This document shows positions 54,021 to 61,961 of a stretch of DNA of 64,000 nucleotides, piece by piece. Position 1 is the first letter of the stretch. The number at the start of each line of letters is the position of its first letter. The stretch is from Cytobacillus sp. NCCP-133. Lineage in GTDB: Bacteria; Bacillota; Bacilli; Bacillales; Cytobacillaceae. The stretch spans positions 283,278-347,277 of the forward strand of contig NZ_BRVM01000001.1 of the NCBI RefSeq assembly GCF_026011715.1, written 5' to 3'. A program made the position numbers and the translations under genes. The notes below the pieces were generated by a model. It worked only from the letters and a program-made list of their open reading frames with translations, was not told the origin of the DNA and did no database searches.

Positions 54021-54038
54021 TTCATCTCACCTTTAATT

Positions 54039-54053
54039 TAAGAATGATTCCGA
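54039..54053 (-). promoter_or_regulatory. Candidate Zur box
   Basis: Minus strand TCGGAATCATTCTTA, compared with the Bacillus Zur consensus TCGTAATnATTACGA (10 of 14 defined bases). It lies 12 bases downstream of the znuC -10 and covers the probable start of transcription. Confidence 0.55.
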
Positions 54054-54064
54054 TTTACTAGAAC

Positions 54065-54093
54065 AGTATACAGGAACCAGCTCCTAAAGTAAA
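54065..54093 (-). promoter_or_regulatory. Sigma-A promoter of znuC
   Basis: Minus strand TTTACT (54088-54093), 17-base spacer, TATACT (54065-54070). 45 bases before the znuC ATG. Confidence 0.65.
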
Positions 54094-54188
54094 GAAAGCA
54101 AGCTCCTGAGAATAGGATTTGTCTTAGAAAAACAAATTGTCACGAATTCCCATAATCCCTCATAGAGTACATTGGAGGAGTGATGAGG

Positions 54189-54443
54189 ATGAAAATTTTT
54201 GAAAACATCATAAATCACAAATTAAGCAATATTACAGCTGATGAATTATTAAAGTACGGTGAGCAATTCAACATCAATATTACAAAGCCTCAGGCACTAA
54301 AGATTGCTGACTATTTGCGTGGAAAGCAGATCAATATCTTCAATGATCGTGAACGCACAAAAGTAATAAAGGAAATTGCCAAAATTGCCGGGCCAGAAAC
54401 AGCACGAGAAGTAAACCGTCTCTTTCTTCAATTTACAAAATAG
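54189..54443 (+). CDS. yqfT: DUF2624 protein YqfT
   Basis: 84-residue helical protein: KIFENIINHKLSNITADELLKYGEQ then ITKPQALKIADYLRG and GPETAREVNRLFLQF, the DUF2624 pattern. Function unknown. Start could be the ATG at 54183 or 54189 (both after GGAGGAG), or the GTG at 54180; I use 54189 by spacing. Confidence 0.82.
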   Translation: MKIFENIINHKLSNITADELLKYGEQFNINITKPQALKIADYLRGKQINIFNDRERTKVIKEIAKIAGPETAREVNRLFLQFTK

Positions 54444-54477
54444 AACTCAGCAGCATTACTTATACTTAATCTCACAG

Positions 54478-54508
54478 AAAAAGCTGTGTAGTCGCTACAC
54501 AGCTTTTT
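54478..54508. terminator. Bidirectional terminator, yqfT / nfo
   Basis: AAAAAGCTGTGTAG / CTACACAGCTTTTT with loop TCG; T5 on both strands. Confidence 0.93.
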
Positions 54509-54517
54509 GCCATTCAT

Positions 54518-55411
54518 TTACCCTACCCTAATGGCGTCTAAAAGGTTTTCATCAAATTCCTGATTTCGAAGCATATTGATTTCATACTTGTAAGGCGCTT
54601 TTTTATTGTTTTTATCTTCTCCTACATAAGGAGTCTCCAGGATTTTAGGGATATCCTTTAATTGTGGGTGGTGGACAATGTAGTTTAATGCTTTAAAGCC
54701 AATATGACCAAAGCCAATGTTTTCATGCCGGTCTTTTCGCATTCCGCGCTCATTTTTACTGTCATTGATATGAAGTACCTTTAAGCGGTCAAGACCGATT
54801 ATCTTATCGAATTGATTCAATACCCCATCAAAATCGTTGACTATATCATAGCCAGCATCATGGGTATGGCAAGTATCAAAGCATACAGATAAGTGATTAT
54901 TGTAGGCAACCCCCTCGATGATCATGGCAAGCTCTTCGAAGGACTTTCCGCATTCTGAACCTTTTCCTGCCATTGTTTCAAGTGCTATCTGCACTTTTTC
55001 TTCCCCATTTAAAACTTCATTAAGACCTTCAACAATTTTCTTTACTCCTTCTTCCGTACCTGCTCCAACATGGGCACCTGGATGAAGAACAATTTGTCTA
55101 GCGCCTATCGCTTCGGTCCGGTCTATTTCAGAACGGAGGAAATTAACACCCAATTCAAATGTGGACGGGTTTGATGTATTGCCAATGTTGATAATATATG
55201 GTGCATGGACAACAATATCCATGATTCCATTCTCTTCCATATGTTTTAATCCTGCGATAATATTTAAATCCTCTATTTTTTTTCTTCTCGTGTTTTGCGG
55301 TGCGCCTGTATAAATCATAAAGGTATTGGAGCCGTATGATACAGCCTCTTCACTTGCTGCTAACAGCATTTTCTTCCCGCTCATGGAAACATGAGAGCCA
55401 ATTTTCAGCAT
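54518..55411 (-). CDS. nfo: Endonuclease IV (AP endonuclease)
   Basis: Cuts DNA at abasic sites; 297 residues, TIM barrel with three zincs. Signatures: [12 protein letters not shown] at the start, [42 protein letters not shown] and [34 protein letters not shown] precedes the ATG. Corresponds to yqfS. Lies 25 bases after cshB on the same strand, likely one operon. Confidence 0.96.
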   Translation of the reverse strand: MLKIGSHVSMSGKKMLLAASEEAVSYGSNTFMIYTGAPQNTRRKKIEDLNIIAGLKHMEENGIMDIVVHAPYIINIGNTSNPSTFELGVNFLRSEIDRTEAIGARQIVLHPGAHVGAGTEEGVKKIVEGLNEVLNGEEKVQIALETMAGKGSECGKSFEELAMIIEGVAYNNHLSVCFDTCHTHDAGYDIVNDFDGVLNQFDKIIGLDRLKVLHINDSKNERGMRKDRHENIGFGHIGFKALNYIVHHPQLKDIPKILETPYVGEDKNNKKAPYKYEINMLRNQEFDENLLDAIRVG

Positions 55412-55435
55412 GGTGCTTCCTCTCCCTTATTGTAT

Positions 55436-56746
55436 TTATTTACGCTTTATTCTTCTTTCACGCTTTTTAATTTTGTCCATTTCCCACTTCATTTTCTTTT
55501 TATAGCCAGGCTTCACTTTTTTCGGCTTCTTCACCAAAGATGAAGCTTTCTTATCTATATCATCTGTTTGCCTTTGGCGGTTCTTCCGCTTATTGCGGTT
55601 TTCAAGACTTGCCCATTCCCCTTTTTGCAAATCCTTATGCTGGAATTCAATCCCCATCTTTTCGAGCCTATTTAAGGAATCTTCATCGGAAGTCTCATAC
55701 ACAGTCAGTGCAATTCCTGAAAAGCCTGCTCGAGCTGTGCGTCCTACACGGTGAATATAAAAATCCAAATCAGTCGGAAGCTCATAGTTAATCACATGGC
55801 TGATTCCCTTAATGTCAATTCCTCTCGCTGCAAGATCAGTCGCCACGATGTACTGGAACTCAAGATCCAATATTTGCTTCATCATTTTTTTCCGTTCACG
55901 CGGGTTTAGGTCCCCGTGAATACGACCGACTTTAAGACCCTTGCTGATTAATCCATCTGCGACTTCATCCGCTTTTTTCTTCGTATTTGTAAAAACGATG
56001 GATAAATACGGATTAAAAGAACTCAGTGCTTCATATACCAGATTTACTTTATTGCGATGCCTCGATGGAAGCAGCCAATGTTCAATGTTGGCGGCAGTTG
56101 CCTGCTTTGGCTCAATATGCACATACTTTGGATTTTCCATATACTTCTTTAAAAATGGCTTCAGTTTTTCAGGAATCGTTGCTGAAAAGACAAGCATTTG
56201 AAGTTTTTCAGGCATTCTTGCGGCAACCTGGTCAACATCCTCGATGAATCCCATATCAAGCATCAGGTCAGCTTCATCTACTACAAGGATTTCTGCCGTA
56301 TGAACAAACAGCGCCTGCTCCTTTACAAGGTCATTAATTCTTCCAGGTGTTCCAACAACCACTTGAGGCTGTTTTTTCAGCTTTTCGATTGTCCTCTGCT
56401 TGTCCGTCCCGCCAATAAACAAGCGTGCTGTTATTTCTTCACCTTCTGAACAGTGATCTGTCACTTTAAGAACTTCATGATAGATCTGGTTAGCAAGCTC
56501 TCTTGTTGGAGCGGTAATAATTGCCTGTACCTCCTGGCGGGAAGGTTCAATCTTTTGAAGGATCGGCAATACATAGGAGTGCGTTTTTCCTGTACCAGTC
56601 TGAGACTGCCCAATGGCACTTTCGCCTTTAAGCACAGCAGGAATCATTCTTTCCTGTATTTCTGTTGGCTCGTAAAAGCCGAATTCTTTCACAGCTTCTA
56701 TTATAAATGGCTTAAAATTAAATCGTTCAAATTTCATTTCGTTCAT
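55436..56746 (-). CDS. cshB: DEAD-box RNA helicase CshB
   Basis: 436 residues. Q motif FKPF...GFYEPTEIQERMIP, motif I QSQTGTGKTHSYV, Ia PTRELANQ, II VVDEADLML, III SATIP, V ATDLAARGID, VI HRVGRTARAG. A basic, unstructured C-terminus (KKPKKVKPGYKKKMKWEMDKIKKRERRIKRK-like, very Lys/Arg-rich) likely binds RNA. The homologue acts in cold adaptation and ribosome assembly. GAGGAGTTTATAT before the ATG. Confidence 0.94.
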   Translation of the reverse strand: MNEMKFERFNFKPFIIEAVKEFGFYEPTEIQERMIPAVLKGESAIGQSQTGTGKTHSYVLPILQKIEPSRQEVQAIITAPTRELANQIYHEVLKVTDHCSEGEEITARLFIGGTDKQRTIEKLKKQPQVVVGTPGRINDLVKEQALFVHTAEILVVDEADLMLDMGFIEDVDQVAARMPEKLQMLVFSATIPEKLKPFLKKYMENPKYVHIEPKQATAANIEHWLLPSRHRNKVNLVYEALSSFNPYLSIVFTNTKKKADEVADGLISKGLKVGRIHGDLNPRERKKMMKQILDLEFQYIVATDLAARGIDIKGISHVINYELPTDLDFYIHRVGRTARAGFSGIALTVYETSDEDSLNRLEKMGIEFQHKDLQKGEWASLENRNKRKNRQRQTDDIDKKASSLVKKPKKVKPGYKKKMKWEMDKIKKRERRIKRK

Positions 56747-56830
56747 ATATAAACTCCTCAGTGATTCAGATCCCTGCTAAGGCTAATAGTGCTTAGAATG
56801 GATCTTTTTCATTTATTTAAAAACAGGCAC

Positions 56831-56891
56831 TGCTGATTTCCTCTCAAGGCACTCGCTTTCTGCAACTATGGACAGAGAGCGAAAATCAGCA
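56831..56891. repeat. Imperfect inverted repeat in the cshB-yqfQ gap
   Basis: TGCTGATTTcCTCTC (56831-56845) pairs with GAGAGcgAAAATCAGCA (56875-56891) over about 14 bases with a 29-base loop. The surrounding text (GGCACTCGCTTTCTGC) resembles parts of the repeat fragments at 43.5 and 61.9 kb. Apart from this and the yqfQ promoter, 56747-57175 shows no gene. Confidence 0.45.
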
Positions 56892-57082
56892 TTGAGCTTT
56901 AACATGCTTAAAGTAAAATAGGTTATTCAACTTTGACTGTGTCCAGCTCCGAGCTTTCTTACATCCTGTTATTATAATAAAGTTTCAAGCAAATAACCAC
57001 TCATACAGGTGTATATATTTTTATGATAGGCTTTTTGAATAATTTTTAACAATTAAATAAGAATCTTCCGCATTATACCTAA

Positions 57083-57109
57083 ACCAAAATGGGATAAACG
57101 CATACTTTA
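57083..57109 (+). promoter_or_regulatory. Candidate sigma-K promoter of yqfQ
   Basis: AC (57083-57084), 16 bases, CATACTTTA (57101-57109), matching the sigma-K pattern AC-N16-17-CATANNNTA exactly. 66 bases before the yqfQ start. Confidence 0.55.
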
Positions 57110-57175
57110 ATATATGGGTGTATTCCCTCCTGCGATTTATCGTGCAGGTGATAAGTTTTTGAAAGGAGGCAATGA

Positions 57176-57763
57176 ATGATGATGCCAGGACCAAGACCTC
57201 CCATGCATAAAGGAATGCCGCCGCTTTCCTTTATGCATCCAATGCAAGGAAGACCTCCTATGGGACCGATGATGAGAGGTGCTCCGGGAAGGCGCCATGG
57301 AGGAGGCGGATTGCTTTCTAAGCTATTGGGTAAAGGACATGCACAGGCTCAAGCTGGAATAGGAGCTGCCAGAACAGCAGGAGCAAGGGCAGCAGGAGGT
57401 TCACCTGCTGGTGGCAATATTCTCCAGGCAATAAGCAATCCTTCTTCTATTAATGGATTTTTAAATAATACCCAAAAGGTACTTAATACAGCCCAGCAAA
57501 TCGGACCATTGGTGCAGCAGTATGGACCGCTGGTAAGAAATCTGCCAGCCATGTGGAAGCTTTATAGAGGCTTGAAGGATGCTCCTGAAGAGGAAACTTC
57601 AACTGACAAAGTAAAAACAAACACGGATGTTAAGGCGAAAACTGAATCCAAAGCTAAAAGATCCCCATCCCCTCATAAAAAAACAAAACCTATTGCTGAA
57701 CCAGAGCAGCTGGTCACAAACCGTTCAAGAAGCGGTGAATCCAATCCAAAGTTATATATTTAA
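57176..57763 (+). CDS. yqfQ: VrrA/YqfQ-family protein
   Basis: 195 residues with unusual composition: a Met/Pro/Gly/His/Arg-rich start (PMGPMMRGAPGRRHGGGG), an Ala/Gly-rich stretch, a short conserved core (INGFLNNTQKVLNTAQQIGPLVQQYGPLVRNLPAMWKLYRGL) and a Lys/Thr/Ser-rich tail. The core is the YqfQ/VrrA family region. Composition and the sigma-K-like promoter suggest a mother-cell or coat role, which is inference. AAAGGAGGC lies before the ATG. Confidence 0.85.
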   Translation: MMMPGPRPPMHKGMPPLSFMHPMQGRPPMGPMMRGAPGRRHGGGGLLSKLLGKGHAQAQAGIGAARTAGARAAGGSPAGGNILQAISNPSSINGFLNNTQKVLNTAQQIGPLVQQYGPLVRNLPAMWKLYRGLKDAPEEETSTDKVKTNTDVKAKTESKAKRSPSPHKKTKPIAEPEQLVTNRSRSGESNPKLYI

Positions 57764-57766
57764 TTG

Positions 57767-57797
57767 CAAAGAATGCATAAAGCATTCTTTGTTTTTT
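57767..57797 (+). terminator. Terminator of yqfQ
   Basis: CAAAGAATGC / GCATTCTTTG with a 5-base loop followed by T6. Confidence 0.9.
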
Positions 57798-57964
57798 ATC
57801 GTTTATAGAGTTTTTTTATTCTATCTCCATGATAAGTGGTTTTTGTATTATCAAGCTATCTCTTATATAATAGAATAAGCATGCTGGGGAGTTCCTCAGG
57901 TGTTTTGTAAACTAGAACTTATACAAATTAAGATAAATGAGCTGTATTTAGGGAGGATTAGCGG

Positions 57965-58915
57965 ATGAATGTTATAAAGATCTCTCCTAGAGGATATTGT
58001 TATGGTGTGGTAGATGCGATGGTGATTGCCAGAAACGCTGCACTCGATCCATCGTTGCCGAGACCGATATATATCTTGGGGATGATTGTCCACAATAAAC
58101 ATGTAACAGATGCCTTTGAAGAAGAAGGCATTATCACTCTTGATGGAAAAGACCGGAAAGAAATTTTGGATAAAGTTGATAAGGGGACTGTTATTTTTAC
58201 TGCCCATGGCATTTCTCCGCAAGTCAGAGAAGCAGCCAAACAAAAAGGCTTAGTAACAATCGATGCGACATGCCCGGACGTTACAAGGACCCATGATTTG
58301 ATTAGAGAAAAGGAAAAGGAAGGTTTTCAGATCATTTACATAGGCAAAAAAGGCCATCCAGAGCCTGAAGGGGCTGTTGGTGTAGCTCCGCATGCTGTAC
58401 ACTTGGTGCAAACGGCTGAAGATGTTAATGAACTTGATATCCAGGCCGACAAAATTCTTGTAACAAACCAGACAACGATGAGCCAGTGGGATGTTTTCCA
58501 TGTCATGGATCAAATAAAAGAAAAATACCCTTATGCAGAGTTTCATAAAGAGATTTGCATGGCAACACAAGTACGTCAGGAAGCTGTTGCAGAACAAGCT
58601 GGCCAGGCAGATGTCCTTATTGTTGTCGGGGATCCTAAGAGCAATAACTCTAACCGTCTTGCTCAGGTTTCTGAAGAAATAGCAGGGACGAAGGCATACA
58701 GGATTGCCGATATTACTGAGCTTGATGTCAATTGGCTAAAAGACGCATCCACAGCAGCGGTCACTGCAGGTGCATCGACACCTACACCCATTACAAAGGA
58801 AGTCATTGCGTTTCTTGAACAATTTGATCACAGCGATGAATCCACATGGACACGCGAGAAAAAAGTACCTTTGAATAAGATACTTCCTAAAGTAAAAAAG
58901 CCTGCTAAGTTATAA
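57965..58915 (+). CDS. ispH: 4-hydroxy-3-methylbut-2-enyl diphosphate reductase IspH
   Basis: Last step of the MEP pathway, giving IPP and DMAPP. 316 residues. Fe-S ligands at RGYCYGV (Cys), [11 protein letters not shown] (Cys) and the third in [10 protein letters not shown]; substrate-binding His in [10 protein letters not shown] and [22 protein letters not shown] near the end. GGAGGATTAGCGG precedes the ATG. Confidence 0.96.
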   Translation: MNVIKISPRGYCYGVVDAMVIARNAALDPSLPRPIYILGMIVHNKHVTDAFEEEGIITLDGKDRKEILDKVDKGTVIFTAHGISPQVREAAKQKGLVTIDATCPDVTRTHDLIREKEKEGFQIIYIGKKGHPEPEGAVGVAPHAVHLVQTAEDVNELDIQADKILVTNQTTMSQWDVFHVMDQIKEKYPYAEFHKEICMATQVRQEAVAEQAGQADVLIVVGDPKSNNSNRLAQVSEEIAGTKAYRIADITELDVNWLKDASTAAVTAGASTPTPITKEVIAFLEQFDHSDESTWTREKKVPLNKILPKVKKPAKL

Positions 58916-58920
58916 TGATA

Positions 58921-58955
58921 AAGAACCGGTCCCAAAAGGCAGCCGGTTCTTTTCT
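58921..58955. terminator. Bidirectional terminator, ispH / yqfO
   Basis: AAAGAACCGG / CCGGTTCTTT around a 13-base loop; T-rich on the plus strand. Confidence 0.85.
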
Positions 58956-58961
58956 TCTAGA

Positions 58962-60077
58962 TCACAAAAATTTAAAAGGGTCCGTATGAATCTCTGATGG
59001 AAAAACGAATACATCAACCCCCTTTTCCGCACAGAGCATTTCCATTTTTTTTGCAACTCCTCTTTTCATCACCTTTTCCACATTATGGCCTGGATCAACA
59101 ATATTAAGACCCAACAGCATAGCATCCTGTGCAACATGGTAATACATATCACCAGTTACATACACATCTGCACCCTTCATTTTAGCGGACATAAAATACT
59201 TATTTCCATCTCCGCCTAAAACAGCCACTTTCTTCACTTTCGAGGCAAGATTACCCACGACACGGACTCCATCTACTGCTAACGTTGTTTTTACATGTTT
59301 GGCAAACTCTTCAAGAGTCATCTCTGGGATTTCTCCTATTTTACCAAGACCTAAAACCTCGCCTTTATTATCAAGCTTATATATATCGTATGCTACTTCC
59401 TCATAAGGATGGTTCTTGAACATGGCAGAGAGTACTCTTTTTTCCAAATGTTCTGGAAAGATAGTTTCAATCCGAACTTCATTGACTGATTCAAGCTTTC
59501 CTTGCTGGCCAATGTGCGGAATTGCTTCTTCATTTGGCTTAAACTGACCGGTCCCTGTGGAAGCAAATGTACAATGGCTGTAATTACCGATGGAGCCTGC
59601 GCCCGCATTTCCAAGAGCCTGCTTTAAAGACTCTGCGTTTTCTTCAGGCACAAACACAGCCAGCTTTTTCAAAATCGTTTCATATGTAGGAACTAAAACT
59701 TCTCGATTAGTTAGCTGCAAAGCATCAGCAAGCATATCGTTAACCCCGCCTTTGGCTACATCCAGATTAGTATGCGCTGCATAAACGGCAATATCATGCT
59801 TTATAAGCTTCTCAATGATCCTTCCTGATGGAGTATCTGTAGAAATTTTTTGCAATGGACGGTAGATAAGCGGATGATGCGCTATAATCAGCTGCACATT
59901 TTTTTCAATTGCCTCATCCACAACTTCTTCCAGTACATCCAGGGCAATCATTACATTAGTAACAGGGGTATTTAAGTTCCCGATTTGCAGGCCAATTTTG
60001 TCTCCTTCCATCGCATATCCTTTGGGAGAGAACTGCTCGAATAATTGGATGATTTCATGCCCATTCCTTTTTTTCAC
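58962..60077 (-). CDS. yqfO: Nif3-like dinuclear metal-centre protein YqfO
   Basis: 371 residues. Nif3/DUF34 N-terminal half with metal ligands IIAHHPLIYRPL and AHTNLD, an inserted CutA-like/PII-like domain (VPTYETILKKLAVFVPEE to NHPYEEVAYDIY), then the second Nif3 half with AVLGGDGNKY and a final VDPGHNVEK. Biochemical function debated (GTP cyclohydrolase I-like fold). GTG start with GGAGG upstream, overlapping the trmK stop by 4 bases. Confidence 0.9.
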   Translation of the reverse strand: MKKRNGHEIIQLFEQFSPKGYAMEGDKIGLQIGNLNTPVTNVMIALDVLEEVVDEAIEKNVQLIIAHHPLIYRPLQKISTDTPSGRIIEKLIKHDIAVYAAHTNLDVAKGGVNDMLADALQLTNREVLVPTYETILKKLAVFVPEENAESLKQALGNAGAGSIGNYSHCTFASTGTGQFKPNEEAIPHIGQQGKLESVNEVRIETIFPEHLEKRVLSAMFKNHPYEEVAYDIYKLDNKGEVLGLGKIGEIPEMTLEEFAKHVKTTLAVDGVRVVGNLASKVKKVAVLGGDGNKYFMSAKMKGADVYVTGDMYYHVAQDAMLLGLNIVDPGHNVEKVMKRGVAKKMEMLCAEKGVDVFVFPSEIHTDPFKFL

Positions 60078-60781
60078 TGGTTCAGGACCTCCTCTACCAT
60101 TTTTATTTTCTGCCTTAATTCCTGCTTTCTTTTTTCTGTCTCTTCTGTCTGGGCTGCCTTCTCAAGCTGCATTAGGATCCGTTCCCAATTTTTCAATTCA
60201 CCCAGCCATTTATCCCGAAATACAATTGATTTTTCCTCCATCAAAAATGGCCCCATTAGCAAACCTTGATCTGCATTTTTATAAGGCTTTAAAGGTTCCC
60301 CTTTTTCAGCAGCCAGAATTTCATAAATTTTCCCATCTTCTTCAAGAATTTCTTCTGCTATAAGCTCCCAGCCATGTTTTAAAAGCCAGTTCCTTATTGA
60401 AACCGCACTTAAATTTGGCTGCAGGATAAGCCTTTGAACTGTATCAAGCTTGTTCTTTCCTTCTTCTAGGATGGTTGCAATTAAAGTGCCGCCCATACCC
60501 GCTATTGTAATGCAGTCTACTTCACCCAGTTTGATTACTTCTAGTCCATTTCCTTTGCGGACCGATATCTGATTCTCAAGGCCTTCGATTTCCACTTGTT
60601 TTTTAGCCGATTGATAAGGTCCTTCTACCACTTCACCTGCAATAGCAAATGGGACAATGCCTTTTTTTACAGCATAGCATGGCAAATACGCATGGTCCGA
60701 TCCGATGTCAGCTACGCGTGTGCCCATTGGTATATATTTTGTAACAGCTTCAAGCCGATTTGATAATTTTTCCGTATTCAT
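60074..60781 (-). CDS. trmK: tRNA (adenine(22)-N1)-methyltransferase TrmK
   Basis: 235 residues. SAM motif I VADIGSDHAYLPCYAV, then VRKGNGLEVI, and TIAGMGGTLI; a C-terminal coiled-coil arm (EKAAQTEETEKRKQELRQKIKMVEEV). Methylates A22 of tRNAs. ATG 60781 with GGTGAAAAA; the open frame continues 11 codons upstream without a ribosome site. Coupled to yqfO as in B. subtilis (yqfN-yqfO). Confidence 0.93.
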   Translation of the reverse strand: MNTEKLSNRLEAVTKYIPMGTRVADIGSDHAYLPCYAVKKGIVPFAIAGEVVEGPYQSAKKQVEIEGLENQISVRKGNGLEVIKLGEVDCITIAGMGGTLIATILEEGKNKLDTVQRLILQPNLSAVSIRNWLLKHGWELIAEEILEEDGKIYEILAAEKGEPLKPYKNADQGLLMGPFLMEEKSIVFRDKWLGELKNWERILMQLEKAAQTEETEKRKQELRQKIKMVEEVLNQ

Positions 60782-60859
60782 TTTTTCACCACTTATCAAT
60801 GTATTAAAAAGCATTTAGCTCCCCGCGTCCTGCTTTAGAAGCGGAATAGCTAAGAAATG

Positions 60860-61175
60860 CACAGGGCACCTTGACCACGAAGGAACGAAGACTAAGAATG
60901 CCACGTCCTGTGGCAACGTCTGCATGACCCCCATCTTCCCAAAAGCTGCCGCTTTCGGTCGTGCGATGTTTATTCTCAAAAAAAGCTACCGCTTTTTTCT
61001 TCGTGCCAAAGGATTTGCTGACGAAGCCTTCCTCGTCCTGCGGGCCTCAGGCATAAGACAAGCCCTGCAAGAAGGTGTTCATTCCTTCTGGAAGGGATTG
61101 GCTTATAACCCCGAATCCCTAGGAGCCGCAAACAAGTTTGTGACCTCGAAGGAGTAAGCGCCTGGAGCTAGACAG
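60860..61175 (+). repeat. Dispersed structured repeat, copy A
   Basis: From about 60863 to 61050 it aligns base for base, at my estimate near 88% identity, with 63781-63970. Shared parts include GCCACGTCCTGTGGC (hairpin), a shared ATG frame at 60924, AAAGCTGCCGCTTT (hairpin) and AAAAAAGCtaccGCTTTTTT (60979-60998, terminator-like). The frame from 60924 runs 77 codons (MTPIFPKAAAFGRAMFILKK...). The end GCGCCTGGAGCTAGACAG (61160-61177) looks like a known Bacillus repeat terminus. Whether it codes is doubtful. Confidence 0.7.
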
Positions 61176-61212
61176 TTCTCTAAGTTCAAAGGGATCTAAA
61201 TTCTTTTATCAT

Positions 61213-61286
61213 AAAAAAGCTATCGTACATTTACGACAGCCTTTCTTATAGTATAAAAAAAGTCCTTTACATATGCAAAGGACTTT
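61213..61286 (-). terminator. Two consecutive terminators after cccA
   Basis: Minus strand: first AAAGTCCTTT / AAAGGACTTT with T7 (61254-61286), twelve bases after the cccA stop; then GGCTGTCGTA / TACGATAGCT with T6 (61213-61241), one mismatch. Confidence 0.85.
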
Positions 61287-61297
61287 CATTATTGGTT

Positions 61298-61663
61298 TTA
61301 CTTAAGGCCAGCTAACCACTCTGCCATTTCTGCAGCCTTATCTTGCGGCACTAACCCTGGAGGCATAGAGCCTTTACCATTCACAACAATATTAGCGATT
61401 TCGTCTTGTGATAATTTTTCACCTACACCAACAAGTGATGGTCCAACTCCACCTTGATATTGGTCTCCGTGACAACCAATACAGCTCTTCTGGTAAATTT
61501 CCTCAGGGGTAGCAGCTGCAGTTTCTTCAGTTTCAGCACCGCTGCCTTCCTGTTCTTTTGCAAGGTCTTCCATATCGCCTAGGCCTTTAAAAGAAACAAG
61601 GAACATTGCGACTACACCAAAAACCATAATTAAAACAAATGGAATGATTGGATTGCGATTCAT
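61298..61663 (-). CDS. cccA: Cytochrome c550, membrane anchored
   Basis: 121 residues. One N-terminal membrane anchor (FVLIMVFGVVAMFLVSF), a Glu/Thr/Ala linker, then a small class I cytochrome c domain with the haem motif CIGCH (Cys61, Cys64, His65) and distal Met in KGSMPPG (Met100). It carries electrons on the outer face of the membrane. GGGAGGTTAAGTC before the ATG. Confidence 0.95.
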   Translation of the reverse strand: MNRNPIIPFVLIMVFGVVAMFLVSFKGLGDMEDLAKEQEGSGAETEETAAATPEEIYQKSCIGCHGDQYQGGVGPSLVGVGEKLSQDEIANIVVNGKGSMPPGLVPQDKAAEMAEWLAGLK

Positions 61664-61734
61664 GACTTAACCTCCCTTATGTAAGCACATTTCAGTTTAA
61701 GTAAGTATACAAACAATTTCTATTTTACTTTAAA

Positions 61735-61757
61735 AAGGGCTGAAGGAAAAGCCCTAA
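61735..61757 (-). terminator. Weak hairpin upstream of cccA
   Basis: Minus strand AGGGCT / AGCCCT around an 8-base loop, then TTTTTAAAG; could be a second stop signal for the acyl-CoA dehydrogenase transcript. Confidence 0.5.
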
Positions 61758-61792
61758 AGTAAACTTTGTCATATCTTGTTCATAAATTGGAC

Positions 61793-61822
61793 AAAAACTC
61801 CATCCTGGGGATGGAGTTTTTT
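61793..61822. terminator. Bidirectional terminator hairpin flanked by 11-base direct repeats
   Basis: AAAACTCCATCC / GGATGGAGTTTT with loop TGGG. ATAAATTGGAC occurs directly on both sides (61782-61792 and 61823-61833). Likely stops the acyl-CoA dehydrogenase transcript. Confidence 0.75.
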
Positions 61823-61868
61823 ATAAATTGGACTAATATTTTATTTAAGGACCTGTCGAAGGTATGTG

Positions 61869-61950
61869 TTGATCTCCGCTTCAGGCACTCAGCGAACGCG
61901 GGCTTCCGGGAGCCTCCTCAGCGTTGCAAGTCCTGTGGGGTCTCCCACTG
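61869..61950. repeat. Fragment of the dispersed CCTGTGGGGTCTCCC repeat
   Basis: Contains TCAGGCACTCAGCGAACGCG, GGAGCCTCCTCAGCG and CCTGTGGGGTCTCCC (61932-61946), the last shared with 43570-43584. It directly abuts the 3' end of the acyl-CoA dehydrogenase gene. Confidence 0.5.
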
Positions 61951-61961
61951 GATTTCGAATT

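Noticed and set aside
60924..61157. Annotating the 77-codon frame in repeat copy A as a gene
   Set aside because: The frame lies in a hairpin-rich repeat without ribosome site; the conserved text may be due to shared ancestry of the repeat. Kept as a finding only.
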